From an uncultured Fluviicola sp. (GTDB taxonomy: Bacteria; Bacteroidota; Bacteroidia; Flavobacteriales; Crocinitomicaceae): DNA of 64,000 nucleotides. The stretch covers positions 32,512 to 96,511 of the forward strand of contig NZ_CAMLDC010000018.1 in NCBI RefSeq assembly GCF_946478805.1. Reading direction: 5' to 3'. A program made the position numbers and the translations under genes. Below the pieces are notes generated by a model. It made no database searches, was not told where the DNA came from, and saw nothing but the letters and a program-made list of their open reading frames with translations. Below are positions 1-8,973 of this stretch, one piece after another (the stretch's first letter is position 1; each line of letters begins with the position of its first letter).

Positions 1-98
1 TCGCAACAGAGAACATGGTAGGTCACAAACTAGGAGAATTTTCTCCTACACGTAACTTCCGTGGGCATGGTGCTAACAAAAAGGATAAAAAAAGATAG
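1..98 (+). CDS. rpsS: 30S ribosomal protein S19 (uS19), C-terminal part
   Basis: Only the last 31 codons are present; the frame is open at the window edge and stops with TAG at 96-98. The visible end reads [17 protein letters not shown] followed by a lysine-rich tail, which is the conserved C-terminus of uS19, the head protein of the small subunit that contacts 16S rRNA and S13. It is followed 17 bases later by rplV, the usual S10-operon order (rplB-rpsS-rplV-rpsC). Partial because of the window boundary, not because of any damage. Confidence 0.95.
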   Translation, partial: ATENMVGHKLGEFSPTRNFRGHGANKKDKKR

Positions 99-115
99 TT
101 TAAAATTCAAGTGAC

Positions 116-511
116 ATGGGCGCTAGAAAGAAATTAAGAGCTGATCAAATTAAAGAGGAGAACAAATCAATAGCTTTTGCTAAATTGAATGATTCTCCGA
201 TTTCTCCTCGCAAAATGAGATTGGTTGCAGATCTTGTTCGTGGAGTAGAGGTAAACAAAGCTCTAAACATATTGCAACACAATGCGAAAGACGCATCGTT
301 AAGTTTATCCAAGTTATTGCGTTCAGCAATTGCTAACTGGGAAGCTAAAAACGAAGGTAAGAGCATTGAGGATGAAAAATTAGTGGTGAAATCTATCGAA
401 GTAGGTAGTGCAGGAATGTTGAAACGTATTCAAACTGCTCCTCAAGGTAGAGCTTACCGAGTTCGTAAAAGATCAAACCACGTGACTATCGTTGTCGATG
501 GTTCAAAATAA
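116..511 (+). CDS. rplV: 50S ribosomal protein L22 (uL22)
   Basis: Predicted 131 aa. uL22 binds 23S rRNA early in assembly and lines the peptide exit tunnel. The family core is clear: SPRKMRLVADLVRG near residues 30-43 and the C-terminal hairpin RAYRVRKRSNHVTIVV. A charged N-terminal extension of about 20 residues precedes the core, making it longer than the roughly 110 aa of E. coli, which is common in Bacteroidota. Start is ATG with an A/T-rich leader and no strong Shine-Dalgarno. It sits 17 bases after rpsS and 10 before rpsC. Confidence 0.97.
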   Translation: MGARKKLRADQIKEENKSIAFAKLNDSPISPRKMRLVADLVRGVEVNKALNILQHNAKDASLSLSKLLRSAIANWEAKNEGKSIEDEKLVVKSIEVGSAGMLKRIQTAPQGRAYRVRKRSNHVTIVVDGSK

Positions 512-521
512 TTGAAGGAAA

Positions 522-1277
522 ATGGGACAAAAAACAAATCCAATTGGAAATAGATTAGGTTTCATCCACGGATGGGAGTCTAACTGGTACGGTGGAGATA
601 ATTACAAAGATAAAATCGTTGAAGACGATAAAATTCGTAAGTATTTACACGCCCGTTTATCCAGAGCAAGTATTTCGAAAATCATCATCGAGCGTACCCT
701 CAAGCTCGTTACTGTAACAATCAACACGGCTCGTCCGGGTGTGATTATCGGTAAAGGTGGTCAAGAAGTAGACAAATTGAAAGAAGAGTTAAAAAAATTG
801 ACGAAAAAAGAGATTCAGATCAACATTTTCGAAGTGAAACGTCCTGAATTGGATGCTCGCTTGGTAGCTGATGGAATCGCTCGTCAAATTGAAGCTCGTA
901 TTTCATTTCGTCGCGCTATCAAGATGTCTATCGGTTCAACTATGAGAATGGGTGCCGAAGGGATCAAAGTGAAAATTTCAGGTCGTTTGAATGGAGCTGA
1001 AATGGCTCGTTCAGAAATGTACAAAGATGGACGTACTCCGTTACATACGTTCAGAGCTGATATTGATTACGCAGTAGGTGAGGCATTAACTACTTACGGT
1101 TTGATCGGTATCAAAGTATGGATCTGCAAAGGTGAAGTTTACGGTCGTCGTGATCTTTCTCCAAATGTTGGAATGGCTGCTCAAGGGGCAAAAGGTGGTG
1201 CGCCATCCGGAGACCGCGATAGAGGAAACCGTCGTCCGGCTGGAGGAAAAGGTGGAAACAACCGTAAAAAGAAGTAA
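522..1277 (+). CDS. rpsC: 30S ribosomal protein S3 (uS3)
   Basis: Predicted 251 aa. uS3 is a small-subunit head protein at the mRNA entry site. It begins with [13 protein letters not shown], typical of the family, and has the KH-domain GxxG motif ([12 protein letters not shown], about residues 68-80). The second domain, with [12 protein letters not shown], is intact. The last 35 residues or so form a Gly/Arg/Lys-rich low-complexity tail beyond the conserved fold, presumably disordered and RNA-contacting (inference). Flanked by rplV and rplP in the standard operon order. Confidence 0.97.
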   Translation: MGQKTNPIGNRLGFIHGWESNWYGGDNYKDKIVEDDKIRKYLHARLSRASISKIIIERTLKLVTVTINTARPGVIIGKGGQEVDKLKEELKKLTKKEIQINIFEVKRPELDARLVADGIARQIEARISFRRAIKMSIGSTMRMGAEGIKVKISGRLNGAEMARSEMYKDGRTPLHTFRADIDYAVGEALTTYGLIGIKVWICKGEVYGRRDLSPNVGMAAQGAKGGAPSGDRDRGNRRPAGGKGGNNRKKK

Positions 1278-1301
1278 AAACACATTTAAAATTTTCAGAA
1301 G

Positions 1302-1730
1302 ATGTTATCTCCAAAGAGAACCAAATTTAGAAGAGTTCAAAAAGGTCGTAATCGTGGTGAAGCGCAACGTGGAGCTACAATTGCATTCGGATCTTTTGGA
1401 CTGAAAACGTTGGAGCCAGGATGGATTACATCACGCCAGATCGAAGCTTCCCGTATCGCAGTTACGCGTTACATGAAGCGTGAAGGTAAGGTGTGGATTC
1501 GTATCTTCCCTGACAAACCGATCACATCGAAACCTGCAGAGGTTCGTATGGGTAAAGGTAAGGGAGCTCCTAGCCACTGGGTGGCAGTTGTAAGACCAGG
1601 TCGTATTATGTTCGAAGCTGATGGAGTTCCATATGAAGTTGCTAAGGAAGCACTTCGTCTAGCTGCTCAAAAACTTCCAGTAAAATGTAAGTTCATCGTT
1701 CGTAACGATTATGTTGTACCAGGAAAATAA
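1302..1730 (+). CDS. rplP: 50S ribosomal protein L16 (uL16)
   Basis: Predicted 142 aa, normal family length. uL16 sits near the A-site tRNA elbow and the peptidyl transferase centre. The start [11 protein letters not shown], the internal [16 protein letters not shown] and the C-terminal [14 protein letters not shown] are all signature stretches. It follows rpsC after 24 bases and is followed 6 bases later by rpmC. Confidence 0.97.
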   Translation: MLSPKRTKFRRVQKGRNRGEAQRGATIAFGSFGLKTLEPGWITSRQIEASRIAVTRYMKREGKVWIRIFPDKPITSKPAEVRMGKGKGAPSHWVAVVRPGRIMFEADGVPYEVAKEALRLAAQKLPVKCKFIVRNDYVVPGK

Positions 1731-1736
1731 GACAAG

Positions 1737-1931
1737 ATGAAACAACAAGAAATTAGTAAACTTTCAGTTGATGATTTGAAAAAGCAAGTGACAAGCGAAA
1801 CAGAAAAGTTAACGAAAATGAAATTAGGACATACAGTGACTCCACTGGAAAACCCAATCCAAATTCGTAACGTTCGCAAGCATATTGCTCGTTTAAATAC
1901 AGAATTGAGAAAACGTGAAATTCAAGCTTAA
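1737..1931 (+). CDS. rpmC: 50S ribosomal protein L29 (uL29)
   Basis: Predicted 64 aa, a small two-helix protein at the tunnel exit near the SRP and trigger-factor docking site. It has the usual N-terminal helix (ISKLSVDDLKKQV) and the second helix with PIQIRNVRKHIARLNTELRKRE. Located between rplP and rpsQ, as expected in the S10/spc junction. Confidence 0.95.
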   Translation: MKQQEISKLSVDDLKKQVTSETEKLTKMKLGHTVTPLENPIQIRNVRKHIARLNTELRKREIQA

Positions 1932-1956
1932 GGCTTGAAAGTAAAAGAAGCTTGAA

Positions 1957-2214
1957 ATGGAAAAGCGTAATTTAAGAAAAGAACGTATTGGGACTGTTAC
2001 TAGCGATAAGATGGAAAAATCTATCGTAGTTTCTGTAGAAAGAAAAGTAAAACACCCGAAATATGGTAAGTTCGTCAAAAAAACTACTAAATTTGTGGCC
2101 CACGATGAAAATAACGACTGTAACATTGGTGACACCGTTAAGATCATGGAGACTCGCCCCTTGTCTAAAAACAAGAATTGGAGATTAGTAGAAATTTTAG
2201 AAAGAGCTAAATAA
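1957..2214 (+). CDS. rpsQ: 30S ribosomal protein S17 (uS17)
   Basis: Predicted 85 aa OB-fold protein that binds 16S rRNA early in assembly. It carries the characteristic [19 protein letters not shown] beginning, the [16 protein letters not shown] centre, and the [16 protein letters not shown] motif. It lies 25 bases after rpmC and 12 before rplN. Confidence 0.96.
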   Translation: MEKRNLRKERIGTVTSDKMEKSIVVSVERKVKHPKYGKFVKKTTKFVAHDENNDCNIGDTVKIMETRPLSKNKNWRLVEILERAK

Positions 2215-2226
2215 TAATTAGTTGCA

Positions 2227-2595
2227 ATGATACAACAAGAATCAAGACTTGCAGTTGCGGATAACTCCGGAGCAAAAGAGGTGTTATGTATCCGCGTTTT
2301 AGGCGGTACTAAACGTCGCTATGCTTCAGTAGGAGATAAAATCGTAGTAGCTGTTAAGAGCGCAATGCCCTCTGGAGCCGTAAAAAAAGGATCGGTTGCC
2401 AAGGCGGTTGTTGTAAGAACACGTAAGGAGGTTCGCCGACCAGACGGTTCTTACATTCGTTTCGATGATAACGCTTGCGTTATCTTGAATCAGGCGGGGG
2501 AGATGAGAGGAACCCGTATTTTTGGACCAGTAGCTCGTGAGCTTCGTGAAAACAATTACATGAAAATTGTTTCACTTGCTCCCGAAGTACTTTAA
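2227..2595 (+). CDS. rplN: 50S ribosomal protein L14 (uL14)
   Basis: Predicted 122 aa, the invariant length of uL14, which forms part of the intersubunit interface with bridges to 16S rRNA. It begins [19 protein letters not shown] and contains the conserved [13 protein letters not shown] near the C-terminus. First gene of the spc-type segment, 12 bases after rpsQ. Confidence 0.97.
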   Translation: MIQQESRLAVADNSGAKEVLCIRVLGGTKRRYASVGDKIVVAVKSAMPSGAVKKGSVAKAVVVRTRKEVRRPDGSYIRFDDNACVILNQAGEMRGTRIFGPVARELRENNYMKIVSLAPEVL

Positions 2596-2609
2596 TAAGT
2601 AGTGAAGTC

Positions 2610-2927
2610 ATGCAAAAGAAATTACACATCAAAGTAGGCGACACTGTTAAAGTATTAAGCGGTGAGTCTAGAGGTCAAGAAGGAACAGTATTGACCATTG
2701 ACAGAAACAAAGAACGTGCTACCGTAGGAGGTGTGAACATGGTAAAACGCCACACCAAACCTAGTGCATCTGAGCCACAAGGCGGAATCATCGAGAAAGA
2801 AGGAACTATTCATATTTCCAACTTAATGGTGATGGTAAAAGGACAAGCTAGTCGCACCGGCCGTAAGGAAGATGCTAAAGGTAAGTTAGTTCGTTATTCT
2901 AAAAAATCAGGAGAGGAGATCAAGTAA
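2610..2927 (+). CDS. rplX: 50S ribosomal protein L24 (uL24)
   Basis: Predicted 105 aa KOW-domain protein that initiates 50S assembly. The KOW motif [18 protein letters not shown] is at about residues 8-25 and the [13 protein letters not shown] stretch follows. Its stop TAA at 2925-2927 shares a base with the rplE start (TAATG), so translation of the two is probably coupled. Confidence 0.96.
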   Translation: MQKKLHIKVGDTVKVLSGESRGQEGTVLTIDRNKERATVGGVNMVKRHTKPSASEPQGGIIEKEGTIHISNLMVMVKGQASRTGRKEDAKGKLVRYSKKSGEEIK

Positions 2928-3478
2928 TGAGTTATTCACCAAGATTAAAGAAACAGTACAGAGAGGAAATCATTCCTGCACTTACTGAGAAATTTGGGTA
3001 CAAAACCATTATGCGTGTACCTAAGTTACAAAAAATTGTAATCAGCCAAGGTTTGGGTGATGCAGTTGCTGATAAGAAAATTGTTGACAATGCGGTTGCA
3101 GATGTTTCTCGTATCGCAGGTCAAAAAGCAGTAGCTACAATGTCTAAAAAAGACGTATCAAACTTCAAATTGCGTAAAGGAATGCCGATCGGTACGAAAG
3201 TTACGTTACGTGGAGATAAGATGTACGACTTCTTGGATCGTTTTATCGCTGTTGCTTTACCACGTACCCGCGATTTCCGTGGAATTAATCCAAAAGGATT
3301 TGACGGACGTGGTAACTTCAATTTAGGAGTTAAAGAGCATATCATTTTCCCTGAGATCGATATCGATAAGGTAAGCAAGATTTTAGGAATGGATATCACT
3401 TTTGTAACATCAGCTGAAAGCGACGAAGAAGGAAGAGCATTGCTTGATGCCTTTGGATTCCCTTTCATTAAAAAATAA
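2927..3478 (+). CDS. rplE: 50S ribosomal protein L5 (uL5)
   Basis: Predicted 183 aa, family-typical. uL5 binds 5S rRNA with L18 and contacts P-site tRNA. Conserved pieces include [15 protein letters not shown], the GQKAVAT loop, [12 protein letters not shown], and [10 protein letters not shown]. The start overlaps the rplX stop by one base. The stop is 4 bases before the rpsN ATG. Confidence 0.97.
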   Translation: MSYSPRLKKQYREEIIPALTEKFGYKTIMRVPKLQKIVISQGLGDAVADKKIVDNAVADVSRIAGQKAVATMSKKDVSNFKLRKGMPIGTKVTLRGDKMYDFLDRFIAVALPRTRDFRGINPKGFDGRGNFNLGVKEHIIFPEIDIDKVSKILGMDITFVTSAESDEEGRALLDAFGFPFIKK

Positions 3479-3482
3479 GACG

Positions 3483-3752
3483 ATGGCTAAGGAATCAATG
3501 AAAGCGCGTGAGCGCAAAAGAGAAAAAATGGTAGAAAAATACGCAGCGAAAAGAGCTGCGTTGAAAGCTGCCGGAGATTGGGATGCATTGCAACAATTGC
3601 CTGCGAACTCTTCTAAAGTTCGTGTACACAATCGTTGTGGGTTGACTGGTCGTCCTCGTGGTTATATGCGTCAGTTCGGTGTTTCACGTGTTACTTTCCG
3701 TGAAATGGCATTGGCTGGTAAAATCCCGGGAGTTAAAAAAGCAAGTTGGTAA
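3483..3752 (+). CDS. rpsN: 30S ribosomal protein S14 (uS14), zinc-free form
   Basis: Predicted 89 aa when started at the ATG at 3483, which gives [15 protein letters not shown], the normal start; a longer in-frame reading begins inside rplE and is not used. The C-terminal half has [23 protein letters not shown], diagnostic of uS14. The two CxxC pairs of the short zinc-binding form are absent, so this is the longer zinc-independent form. The ATG is only 4 bases after the rplE stop. Confidence 0.96.
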   Translation: MAKESMKARERKREKMVEKYAAKRAALKAAGDWDALQQLPANSSKVRVHNRCGLTGRPRGYMRQFGVSRVTFREMALAGKIPGVKKASW

Positions 3753-3810
3753 AAGTCTCTGTCAGTTGACGGATTGAAACTCTACCGAGTAATTAATAAA
3801 GAAAAAGGAC

Positions 3811-4209
3811 ATGTATACAGATCCTATTGCAGATTTTCTAACACGTATTCGTAATGCGAATATGGCTCGTTTGAAAACCGTAGAAATTCCTGGTTCAAAC
3901 ACAAAACGTGCTATGACGGCAATTTTGTTTGATCAAGGTTACATCGCGAATTACAAATTCGAAGAAGATGGAAAACAAGGTGTGATTAAAATCGCATTGA
4001 AGTACAACCAATCAACAAAAGTTCCAGCGATTACCAAGATAGACCGTGCGTCTCGTCCAGGTCTTCGCAAGTACTCCAGCGCGTCAGAGATGCCACGTGT
4101 ATTGAATGGTTTGGGAATTGCTATCGTTTCTACTTCTCGCGGAGTAATTACAGATAAAGAAGCAAGAAAAGAAAACGTTGGTGGAGAAGTTCTTTGCTAC
4201 GTATATTAA
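3811..4209 (+). CDS. rpsH: 30S ribosomal protein S8 (uS8)
   Basis: Predicted 132 aa. uS8 is a primary 16S rRNA binder and, in E. coli, the translational repressor of the spc operon. The start [15 protein letters not shown] and the C-terminal [18 protein letters not shown] with the [10 protein letters not shown] end are typical. It is preceded by a 58-base gap containing two short inverted repeats and followed by a structured 66-base gap before rplF. Confidence 0.97.
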   Translation: MYTDPIADFLTRIRNANMARLKTVEIPGSNTKRAMTAILFDQGYIANYKFEEDGKQGVIKIALKYNQSTKVPAITKIDRASRPGLRKYSSASEMPRVLNGLGIAIVSTSRGVITDKEARKENVGGEVLCYVY

Positions 4210-4275
4210 ATTAATGTAGAGATGCAGATTGTGCGAAGTTCGCTTCGCCTTTCGTAATCCATAATTAAAAAAGTA

Positions 4276-4830
4276 ATGTCAAGGATAGGTAAATCCCCAG
4301 TAACAATCCCGAGTGGAGTTGAAGTAAAAGTGAACGGTACGACAGTTACCGTTAAAGGTTCAAAAGGAGAACTGACTCAAGAAATAGATTCTTGTGTAAC
4401 AATCCAGATTGAAGGTTCTGAAATCACTTTTATCCGCGCGTCTGATGCGCCAGATCATAGAGCAAAACATGGTTTATACCGTGCTTTGGTATTTAATATG
4501 ATTGCTGGAGTATCCGAAGGGTTCAAAAAGGAGTTAGAAGTAATCGGTGTAGGTTACCGTGCTACAGCAACTGGTCAACAGTTGGAATTAGCATTAGGTT
4601 ATTCTCACCCGATCATTATCGAACTTCCGAAAGAAATTAAGGTGTCTGCAGATACTCAAAAGGGTAAGGCTCCAGTGGTAACATTGGAATCATACGATAA
4701 ACAACTTTTGGGCCAGGTTGCTGCCAAAATTCGTTCCCTTCGTAAACCAGAGCCGTATAAAGGAAAAGGTATTCGCTTCATGGGCGAAGAGATTAGAAGA
4801 AAAGCTGGTAAATCTGCAGGTAAAAAATAA
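4276..4830 (+). CDS. rplF: 50S ribosomal protein L6 (uL6)
   Basis: Predicted 184 aa, two repeats of the uL6 fold near the sarcin-ricin loop. It begins [17 protein letters not shown] and ends with the [23 protein letters not shown] signature. It lies between rpsH and rplR, in conserved order. The preceding 66-base gap contains a stable hairpin. Confidence 0.97.
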   Translation: MSRIGKSPVTIPSGVEVKVNGTTVTVKGSKGELTQEIDSCVTIQIEGSEITFIRASDAPDHRAKHGLYRALVFNMIAGVSEGFKKELEVIGVGYRATATGQQLELALGYSHPIIIELPKEIKVSADTQKGKAPVVTLESYDKQLLGQVAAKIRSLRKPEPYKGKGIRFMGEEIRRKAGKSAGKK

Positions 4831-4841
4831 TTTTAAAAGTT

Positions 4842-5195
4842 ATGGCATTTAGTAAATTAAACAGAAGAGCAAAAATTAAGAGAAGAATCAGAAAGAAAAT
4901 TTCTGGTACTACTTTGGTGCCTCGCCTATCTGTATTCCGTTCAAACAAGCAAATTTATGCTCAATTGATTGATGATACAAAAGGAGTGACACTAGCCGCT
5001 GCTTCTTCTTACAAAAACAAAGCTGCTGACAAGAAAAACAAATCTGATCAGGCAGTTGTTGTAGGAAAAGAAATCGCTTCTAAAGCGGTGAAAGCTGGCG
5101 TAGAAACAGTTGTATTTGATCGTAACGGGTATTTATACCACGGTCGTGTTAAATCATTAGCTGATTCAGCTAGAGAAGGTGGACTTAAATTTTAA
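4842..5195 (+). CDS. rplR: 50S ribosomal protein L18 (uL18)
   Basis: Predicted 117 aa, with an Arg/Lys-rich N-terminal tail, [18 protein letters not shown] strand, and C-terminal [23 protein letters not shown]. uL18 carries 5S rRNA into the large subunit with L5. It is 11 bases after rplF and 5 before rpsE. Confidence 0.97.
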   Translation: MAFSKLNRRAKIKRRIRKKISGTTLVPRLSVFRSNKQIYAQLIDDTKGVTLAAASSYKNKAADKKNKSDQAVVVGKEIASKAVKAGVETVVFDRNGYLYHGRVKSLADSAREGGLKF

Positions 5196-5200
5196 TCATC

Positions 5201-5719
5201 ATGGCAGCAATTATAGGAAATAGAGTAAAAGCCTCTGATATAGAGCTTAAAGATAAATTGGTATCTGTGAACCGTGTGACTAAAGTAACAAAAGGTGGTC
5301 GTACATTCAGTTTCTCAGCTATCGTAGTTGTCGGGGATGAAAACGGTATCGTAGGTCATGGTCTTGGTAAGGCAAAAGAAGTAACGGAAGCGATTACAAA
5401 AGGAATCGACGATGCGAAAAAAAACCTTATTAAAGTTCCGATCTTGAGAGGTACAGTTCCTCACGCTCAAAAAGGAAAATTCGGTGGAGCAGAAGTTTTA
5501 TTGAAACCTGCTACAAATGGTACAGGAGTTATCGCTGGTGGTGCGATGCGTGCAGTTTTAGAATCTGTAGGTGTTCACAATGTATTGGCAAAATCTCAAG
5601 GATCATCCAATCCACACAACGTTGTTAAGGCAACTATCAATGCATTGGCGTCCATGCGCGATGCGGCGGCTGTTGCACGTCAACGTGGAATCAGTATGGA
5701 CAAAGTGTTTAACGGTTAA
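5201..5719 (+). CDS. rpsE: 30S ribosomal protein S5 (uS5)
   Basis: Predicted 172 aa. uS5 lies at the mRNA entry tunnel and affects decoding accuracy. The dsRNA-binding-like N-domain ([19 protein letters not shown]) and the C-domain with [22 protein letters not shown] and [11 protein letters not shown] are complete. It follows rplR by 5 bases and precedes rpmD by 11. Confidence 0.97.
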   Translation: MAAIIGNRVKASDIELKDKLVSVNRVTKVTKGGRTFSFSAIVVVGDENGIVGHGLGKAKEVTEAITKGIDDAKKNLIKVPILRGTVPHAQKGKFGGAEVLLKPATNGTGVIAGGAMRAVLESVGVHNVLAKSQGSSNPHNVVKATINALASMRDAAAVARQRGISMDKVFNG

Positions 5720-5730
5720 TAAAAAATAGT

Positions 5731-5907
5731 ATGGCAACGATTAAAATAAAACAGTTTCGCAGTGCTATCAAATGCCCGGCTCGTCAGAAAAAAACGATCC
5801 AAGCATTAGGGTTTAGCCGTTTGAACCAGGTAATTGAGAAAGAGGCAACTCCACAAATTCTTGGCATGATCAAGAAAGTTGAGCATTTGGTACAAGTTGT
5901 AGATTAA
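5731..5907 (+). CDS. rpmD: 50S ribosomal protein L30 (uL30)
   Basis: A 58-codon frame from ATG 5731 to TAA 5905-5907. The translation begins MATIKIKQFRSAIKCPARQK and contains TIQALGFSRLNQVIE, the L30 pattern of a small alpha/beta protein on the large-subunit surface. Its position between rpsE and rplO is the conserved one for this gene, and it fills what would otherwise be an unexplained gap. Confidence 0.96.
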   Translation: MATIKIKQFRSAIKCPARQKKTIQALGFSRLNQVIEKEATPQILGMIKKVEHLVQVVD

Positions 5908-5927
5908 TACTTTAAAACGAATTATCC

Positions 5928-6374
5928 ATGAATTTAAATAATTTAACACCTGCAGCAGGGTCCGTTCTATCTGATAAGAGAATTGGACGTGGACACGGTT
6001 CCGGTGGTGGTGGTACCGCTACGCGCGGTCACAAAGGAGCGAAGTCTCGTTCTGGTTATTCTAAGAAAATTGGATTCGAAGGGGGACAAATGCCGTTACA
6101 ACGTCGTGTTCCTAAGTTCGGATTCAAGAACATCAACAGAGTTGAATACAAAGCAATCAATTTGGATGCTATTCAATCTATTGTTGAACGTAAGAATATA
6201 ACTGATATTACTATCGAAGTACTACGTGAAAACGGTTTGGTATCTCGCAATGACCTGGTTAAAATCCTTGGTCGTGGAGAGCTTAAATCTAAAGTAACAG
6301 TAAGTGCTCACAAGTTTTCTTCTTCTGCAAAAGCAGGAATTGAAGCTCAAGGTGGTAGTATTTCAGAAATCTAA
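5928..6374 (+). CDS. rplO: 50S ribosomal protein L15 (uL15)
   Basis: Predicted 148 aa. The N-terminal half is the Gly/Arg-rich extension (KRIGRGHGSGGGGTATRGHKG) that penetrates 23S rRNA, followed by GFEGGQMPLQRRVPKFGF and the globular C-domain. uL15 is a late-assembly hub. Just after its stop is a possible promoter element for secY. Confidence 0.97.
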   Translation: MNLNNLTPAAGSVLSDKRIGRGHGSGGGGTATRGHKGAKSRSGYSKKIGFEGGQMPLQRRVPKFGFKNINRVEYKAINLDAIQSIVERKNITDITIEVLRENGLVSRNDLVKILGRGELKSKVTVSAHKFSSSAKAGIEAQGGSISEI

Positions 6375-6375
6375 T

Positions 6376-6383
6376 TAACTTTG
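6376..6383 (+). promoter_or_regulatory. candidate internal -7 element for secY
   Basis: TAACTTTG matches the Bacteroidota -7 consensus TAnnTTTG exactly, 14 bases before the secY ATG and immediately after the rplO stop. No convincing TTTG -33 partner was found at 17-21 bases upstream, so it may be a weak secondary promoter or chance. Based on sequence match only. Confidence 0.35.
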
Positions 6384-6397
6384 CCGACATTTTTTTT

Positions 6398-7741
6398 ATG
6401 AAACGGTTTATACAAAACATAAAAAACATCTGGAAAGTAGAAGAGTTAAGAAAGCGTATCTTATTGACGCTTTTCTTAATTCTTGTATACCGTATCGGAT
6501 CGTTTATCATGTTGCCTGGCGTGAATGCAGAAGCAGTACTTGCTAATGCTGCACGCAAAGGAGGCGACAACGTACTTGAGTCATTACTTTCGATGTTCTC
6601 CGGAGGTGGTTTTACCAACGTGTCAATCATGGCGCTTGGTATCATGCCTTACATTAGTGCATCGATCATCATGCAATTATTGGGGATGGCTGTTCCGGCT
6701 GTTCAAAAGATGCAGAATGAAGGTGAATCGGGTAGAAAACAAATCAATACGTATACTCGTGTACTGACGATTATAATTTGTGCTGTTCAGGCGCCAAGTT
6801 ATATTTCACTGTACGCGGCTAGCATCAAAGGTGCGTTACCTGCTGATCAATCCATGTTATGGTGGACAACAGCAGTGTCTTGTATGGTTGCCGGTTCAAT
6901 GTTTGCTGTATGGTTAGGTGAACGCATTACAGATAAAGGAATTGGGAATGGTATCTCTTTATTGATTACCGTAGGGATCTTATCCCGTCTCCCATCTTCT
7001 TTCTTGTCTGAAATGGCTGCTAACAAAGATTTCCCATTGAAGATTGTTTTGGAGATCATCGTATTCATGCTTATTGTACTTGGAACGATCCTGATTGTTC
7101 AAGGTGTGCGTAAAGTTCCATTAAACACTGCAAAACGTGTTGTTGGTGCCAGAGCTGTAGATGAGCAGGGAGCTAGAAACTATTTGCCTTTAAAAGTGAA
7201 TGCTTCTGGTGTAATGCCAATCATTTTTGCGCAAGCGATCATGACCATTCCGGTAATGATTTTCTCTCAACAAAAAGATGGAGGTGTCATTCAATACGCT
7301 TTAGGAGATACACATGGTATTCCTTATAACGCATTGTTAGCACTTTTGATTATCGTATTTACATACTTCTACACTGCAATTATGATCAACCCGCGTAAGA
7401 TGGCGGATGATTTGAAACGCAGTGGAGGATTTATCCCGGGAGTTCGTCCCGGAGATGAGACAGCTGAGTATATTGACTCGTTGGTATCCCGTATCACTTT
7501 GCCCGGATCTATGTTCCTGGCACTGATTGCGATTCTGCCTTCGATTGCATATGCTTGTAATATTACTTCTGGTTTTGAGTATTTCTTCGGAGGAACTTCG
7601 TTGTTAATCATGGTGGGAGTAGTTTTAGATACCCTTCAACAAATTGAATCTTATTTATTGAACCGTCACATGGATGGGTTAATGGAAGGCTCTCGAGTTA
7701 GAGGAAGAAGAAGTATAAACGAAATGTCATCAGGTTTCTAG
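6398..7741 (+). CDS. secY: protein translocase subunit SecY
   Basis: Predicted 447 aa, inner-membrane channel of the Sec translocon, with about ten hydrophobic segments. The first helix region (LLTLFLILVYRIGSFIMLPG), the plug-region segment with SGGGFTNVSIMALGIMPYISASII, and the loop NPRKMADDLKRSGGFIPGVRPG are diagnostic. It ends with a basic tail (RVRGRRSINEM). As in other Bacteroidota it is followed directly by infA, with no adk or map between. It would export the many Sec-dependent signal-peptide proteins elsewhere in this window. Confidence 0.97.
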   Translation: MKRFIQNIKNIWKVEELRKRILLTLFLILVYRIGSFIMLPGVNAEAVLANAARKGGDNVLESLLSMFSGGGFTNVSIMALGIMPYISASIIMQLLGMAVPAVQKMQNEGESGRKQINTYTRVLTIIICAVQAPSYISLYAASIKGALPADQSMLWWTTAVSCMVAGSMFAVWLGERITDKGIGNGISLLITVGILSRLPSSFLSEMAANKDFPLKIVLEIIVFMLIVLGTILIVQGVRKVPLNTAKRVVGARAVDEQGARNYLPLKVNASGVMPIIFAQAIMTIPVMIFSQQKDGGVIQYALGDTHGIPYNALLALLIIVFTYFYTAIMINPRKMADDLKRSGGFIPGVRPGDETAEYIDSLVSRITLPGSMFLALIAILPSIAYACNITSGFEYFFGGTSLLIMVGVVLDTLQQIESYLLNRHMDGLMEGSRVRGRRSINEMSSGF

Positions 7742-7744
7742 ATT

Positions 7745-7963
7745 ATGGCTAAACAGGCATCTATAGAACAAGACGGAACGATCATCGAGGCATTGTCTAA
7801 CGCAATGTTTCGTGTCGAATTGGAGAATGGACACGTTATTACGGCGCACATTTCAGGGAAAATGAGAATGTTTTACATTAAGATTTTACCTGGTGACCGT
7901 GTAAAAGTGGAAATGTCTCCATATGATTTAACTAAAGGACGTATTTCTTTCCGCTACAAATAA
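7745..7963 (+). CDS. infA: translation initiation factor IF-1
   Basis: Predicted 72 aa, the exact family length; a single S1-type OB fold that occupies the ribosomal A site during initiation. Motifs [20 protein letters not shown] and [18 protein letters not shown] are textbook. It starts 3 bases after the secY stop, so it is certainly cotranscribed. Confidence 0.98.
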   Translation: MAKQASIEQDGTIIEALSNAMFRVELENGHVITAHISGKMRMFYIKILPGDRVKVEMSPYDLTKGRISFRYK

Positions 7964-7997
7964 TTTGTAAGAAAGAACTCCGATAAAAAAGCAAAAG

Positions 7998-8114
7998 ATG
8001 AAAGTAAGAGCTTCAGTAAAAAAACGATCTGTAGATTGTAAGATCGTAAAAAGAAAAGGAAGAGTTTACGTGATTAACAAGAAGAATCCTAAACTAAAAC
8101 AAAGACAAGGGTAA
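7998..8114 (+). CDS. rpmJ: 50S ribosomal protein L36 (bL36), zinc-free form
   Basis: A 38-codon frame from ATG 7998 to TAA 8112-8114. The translation begins [20 protein letters not shown] and ends KLKQRQG, which is bL36. Of the four zinc ligands of the classical form (three Cys and one His) only Cys14 remains; the others are Ser, Asn and Leu, so it cannot bind zinc in the usual way. It lies between infA and rpsM with a 2-base gap to rpsM. Confidence 0.97.
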   Translation: MKVRASVKKRSVDCKIVKRKGRVYVINKKNPKLKQRQG

Positions 8115-8116
8115 TT

Positions 8117-8491
8117 ATGGCACGTATTGCAGGTATTGATCTACCAAAAAACAAGAGAGGTGTAATCGGATTGACGTACATCTTTGGAATTGGTCGTAGC
8201 ACGGCTAAGAAGCTATTGATAGCTAACGGAATTGATGAGAACATCAAAGTACAAGATTGGAATGACGATCAGATTGCTTTGATTCGTACATCTATTTCGG
8301 AAATCAAGACAGAAGGACAGTTGCGTTCTGAAATCCAATTGAACATTAAACGTTTGATGGATATCGGATGTACACGAGGAATTCGTCACCGCGCTGGTCT
8401 TCCATTGAGAGGTCAACGTACGAAAAACAACTCTCGTACTAGAAAAGGTAGAAGAAAAACAGTTGCTAACAAGAAGAAAGCGACTAAATAA
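8117..8491 (+). CDS. rpsM: 30S ribosomal protein S13 (uS13)
   Basis: Predicted 124 aa, head protein contacting P-site tRNA and bridging to L5. It begins [27 protein letters not shown] and ends with the basic tail [22 protein letters not shown]. First gene of the alpha-operon segment. Confidence 0.97.
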   Translation: MARIAGIDLPKNKRGVIGLTYIFGIGRSTAKKLLIANGIDENIKVQDWNDDQIALIRTSISEIKTEGQLRSEIQLNIKRLMDIGCTRGIRHRAGLPLRGQRTKNNSRTRKGRRKTVANKKKATK

Positions 8492-8500
8492 TAGTTAGAA

Positions 8501-8887
8501 ATGGCAAAAGCAAATCAAAAGAAGAAGAAACAAGTCAAAGTAGACGCAGCGGGTGAAGCGCATATTCAAGCTACCTTCAACAATGTGATTATTTCTTTGA
8601 CGAACAACGCTGGTCAGGTTATTTCTTGGTCATCGGCTGGAAAAATGGGCTTCAAAGGTTCTAAAAAGAACACTCCTTATGCTGCACAAATTGCTGCTGA
8701 GGATGCATCTAAAGAAGCACATGACTTCGGATTACGTAGAGTTCGTGTATTTGTGAAAGGACCAGGTGCTGGTCGTGAATCAGCTATACGTGCAATTCAC
8801 AATCATGGTATCGAGGTAATTGAGATCATTGATGTAACTCCACTTCCTCACAATGGTTGTCGTCCACCAAAAAGACGTCGCGTTTAA
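8501..8887 (+). CDS. rpsK: 30S ribosomal protein S11 (uS11)
   Basis: Predicted 128 aa, platform protein near the E site. [34 protein letters not shown] and the end [15 protein letters not shown] are family signatures. Followed by an 86-base gap with a nested hairpin before rpsD. Confidence 0.97.
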   Translation: MAKANQKKKKQVKVDAAGEAHIQATFNNVIISLTNNAGQVISWSSAGKMGFKGSKKNTPYAAQIAAEDASKEAHDFGLRRVRVFVKGPGAGRESAIRAIHNHGIEVIEIIDVTPLPHNGCRPPKRRRV

Positions 8888-8904
8888 TAATAGTAATTTA
8901 ATCT

Positions 8905-8962
8905 AAAGGGGAACACATTTGATTATCGAAGGAAAAGCCTTAATTCATAATCCCCCTTTTAT
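8905..8962 (+). promoter_or_regulatory. nested hairpin upstream of rpsD, candidate S4 leader or attenuator
   Basis: Three complementary pairs nest inside one another: AAAGGGG 8905-8911 with CCCCTTT 8953-8959, GATTAT 8921-8926 with ATAATC 8947-8952, and AAGG 8929-8932 with CCTT 8938-8941. A T-rich run follows and the rpsD ATG is at 8974. The shape resembles an attenuator or a ribosomal-protein binding leader. S4 is a known autoregulator of its own mRNA in E. coli and Bacillus; that it does so here is inference. Confidence 0.5.
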
Positions 8963-8973
8963 AGTTTTATAGT

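Noticed and set aside
1132..1404. Frame overlapping rpsC and rplP on the plus strand
   Set aside because: It bridges two well-supported genes in another phase, with low-quality composition; a shadow frame.
3121..3468. Open frame on the minus strand inside rplE
   Set aside because: It lies fully antisense to a conserved ribosomal gene, has no family features and reflects the codon pattern of rplE.
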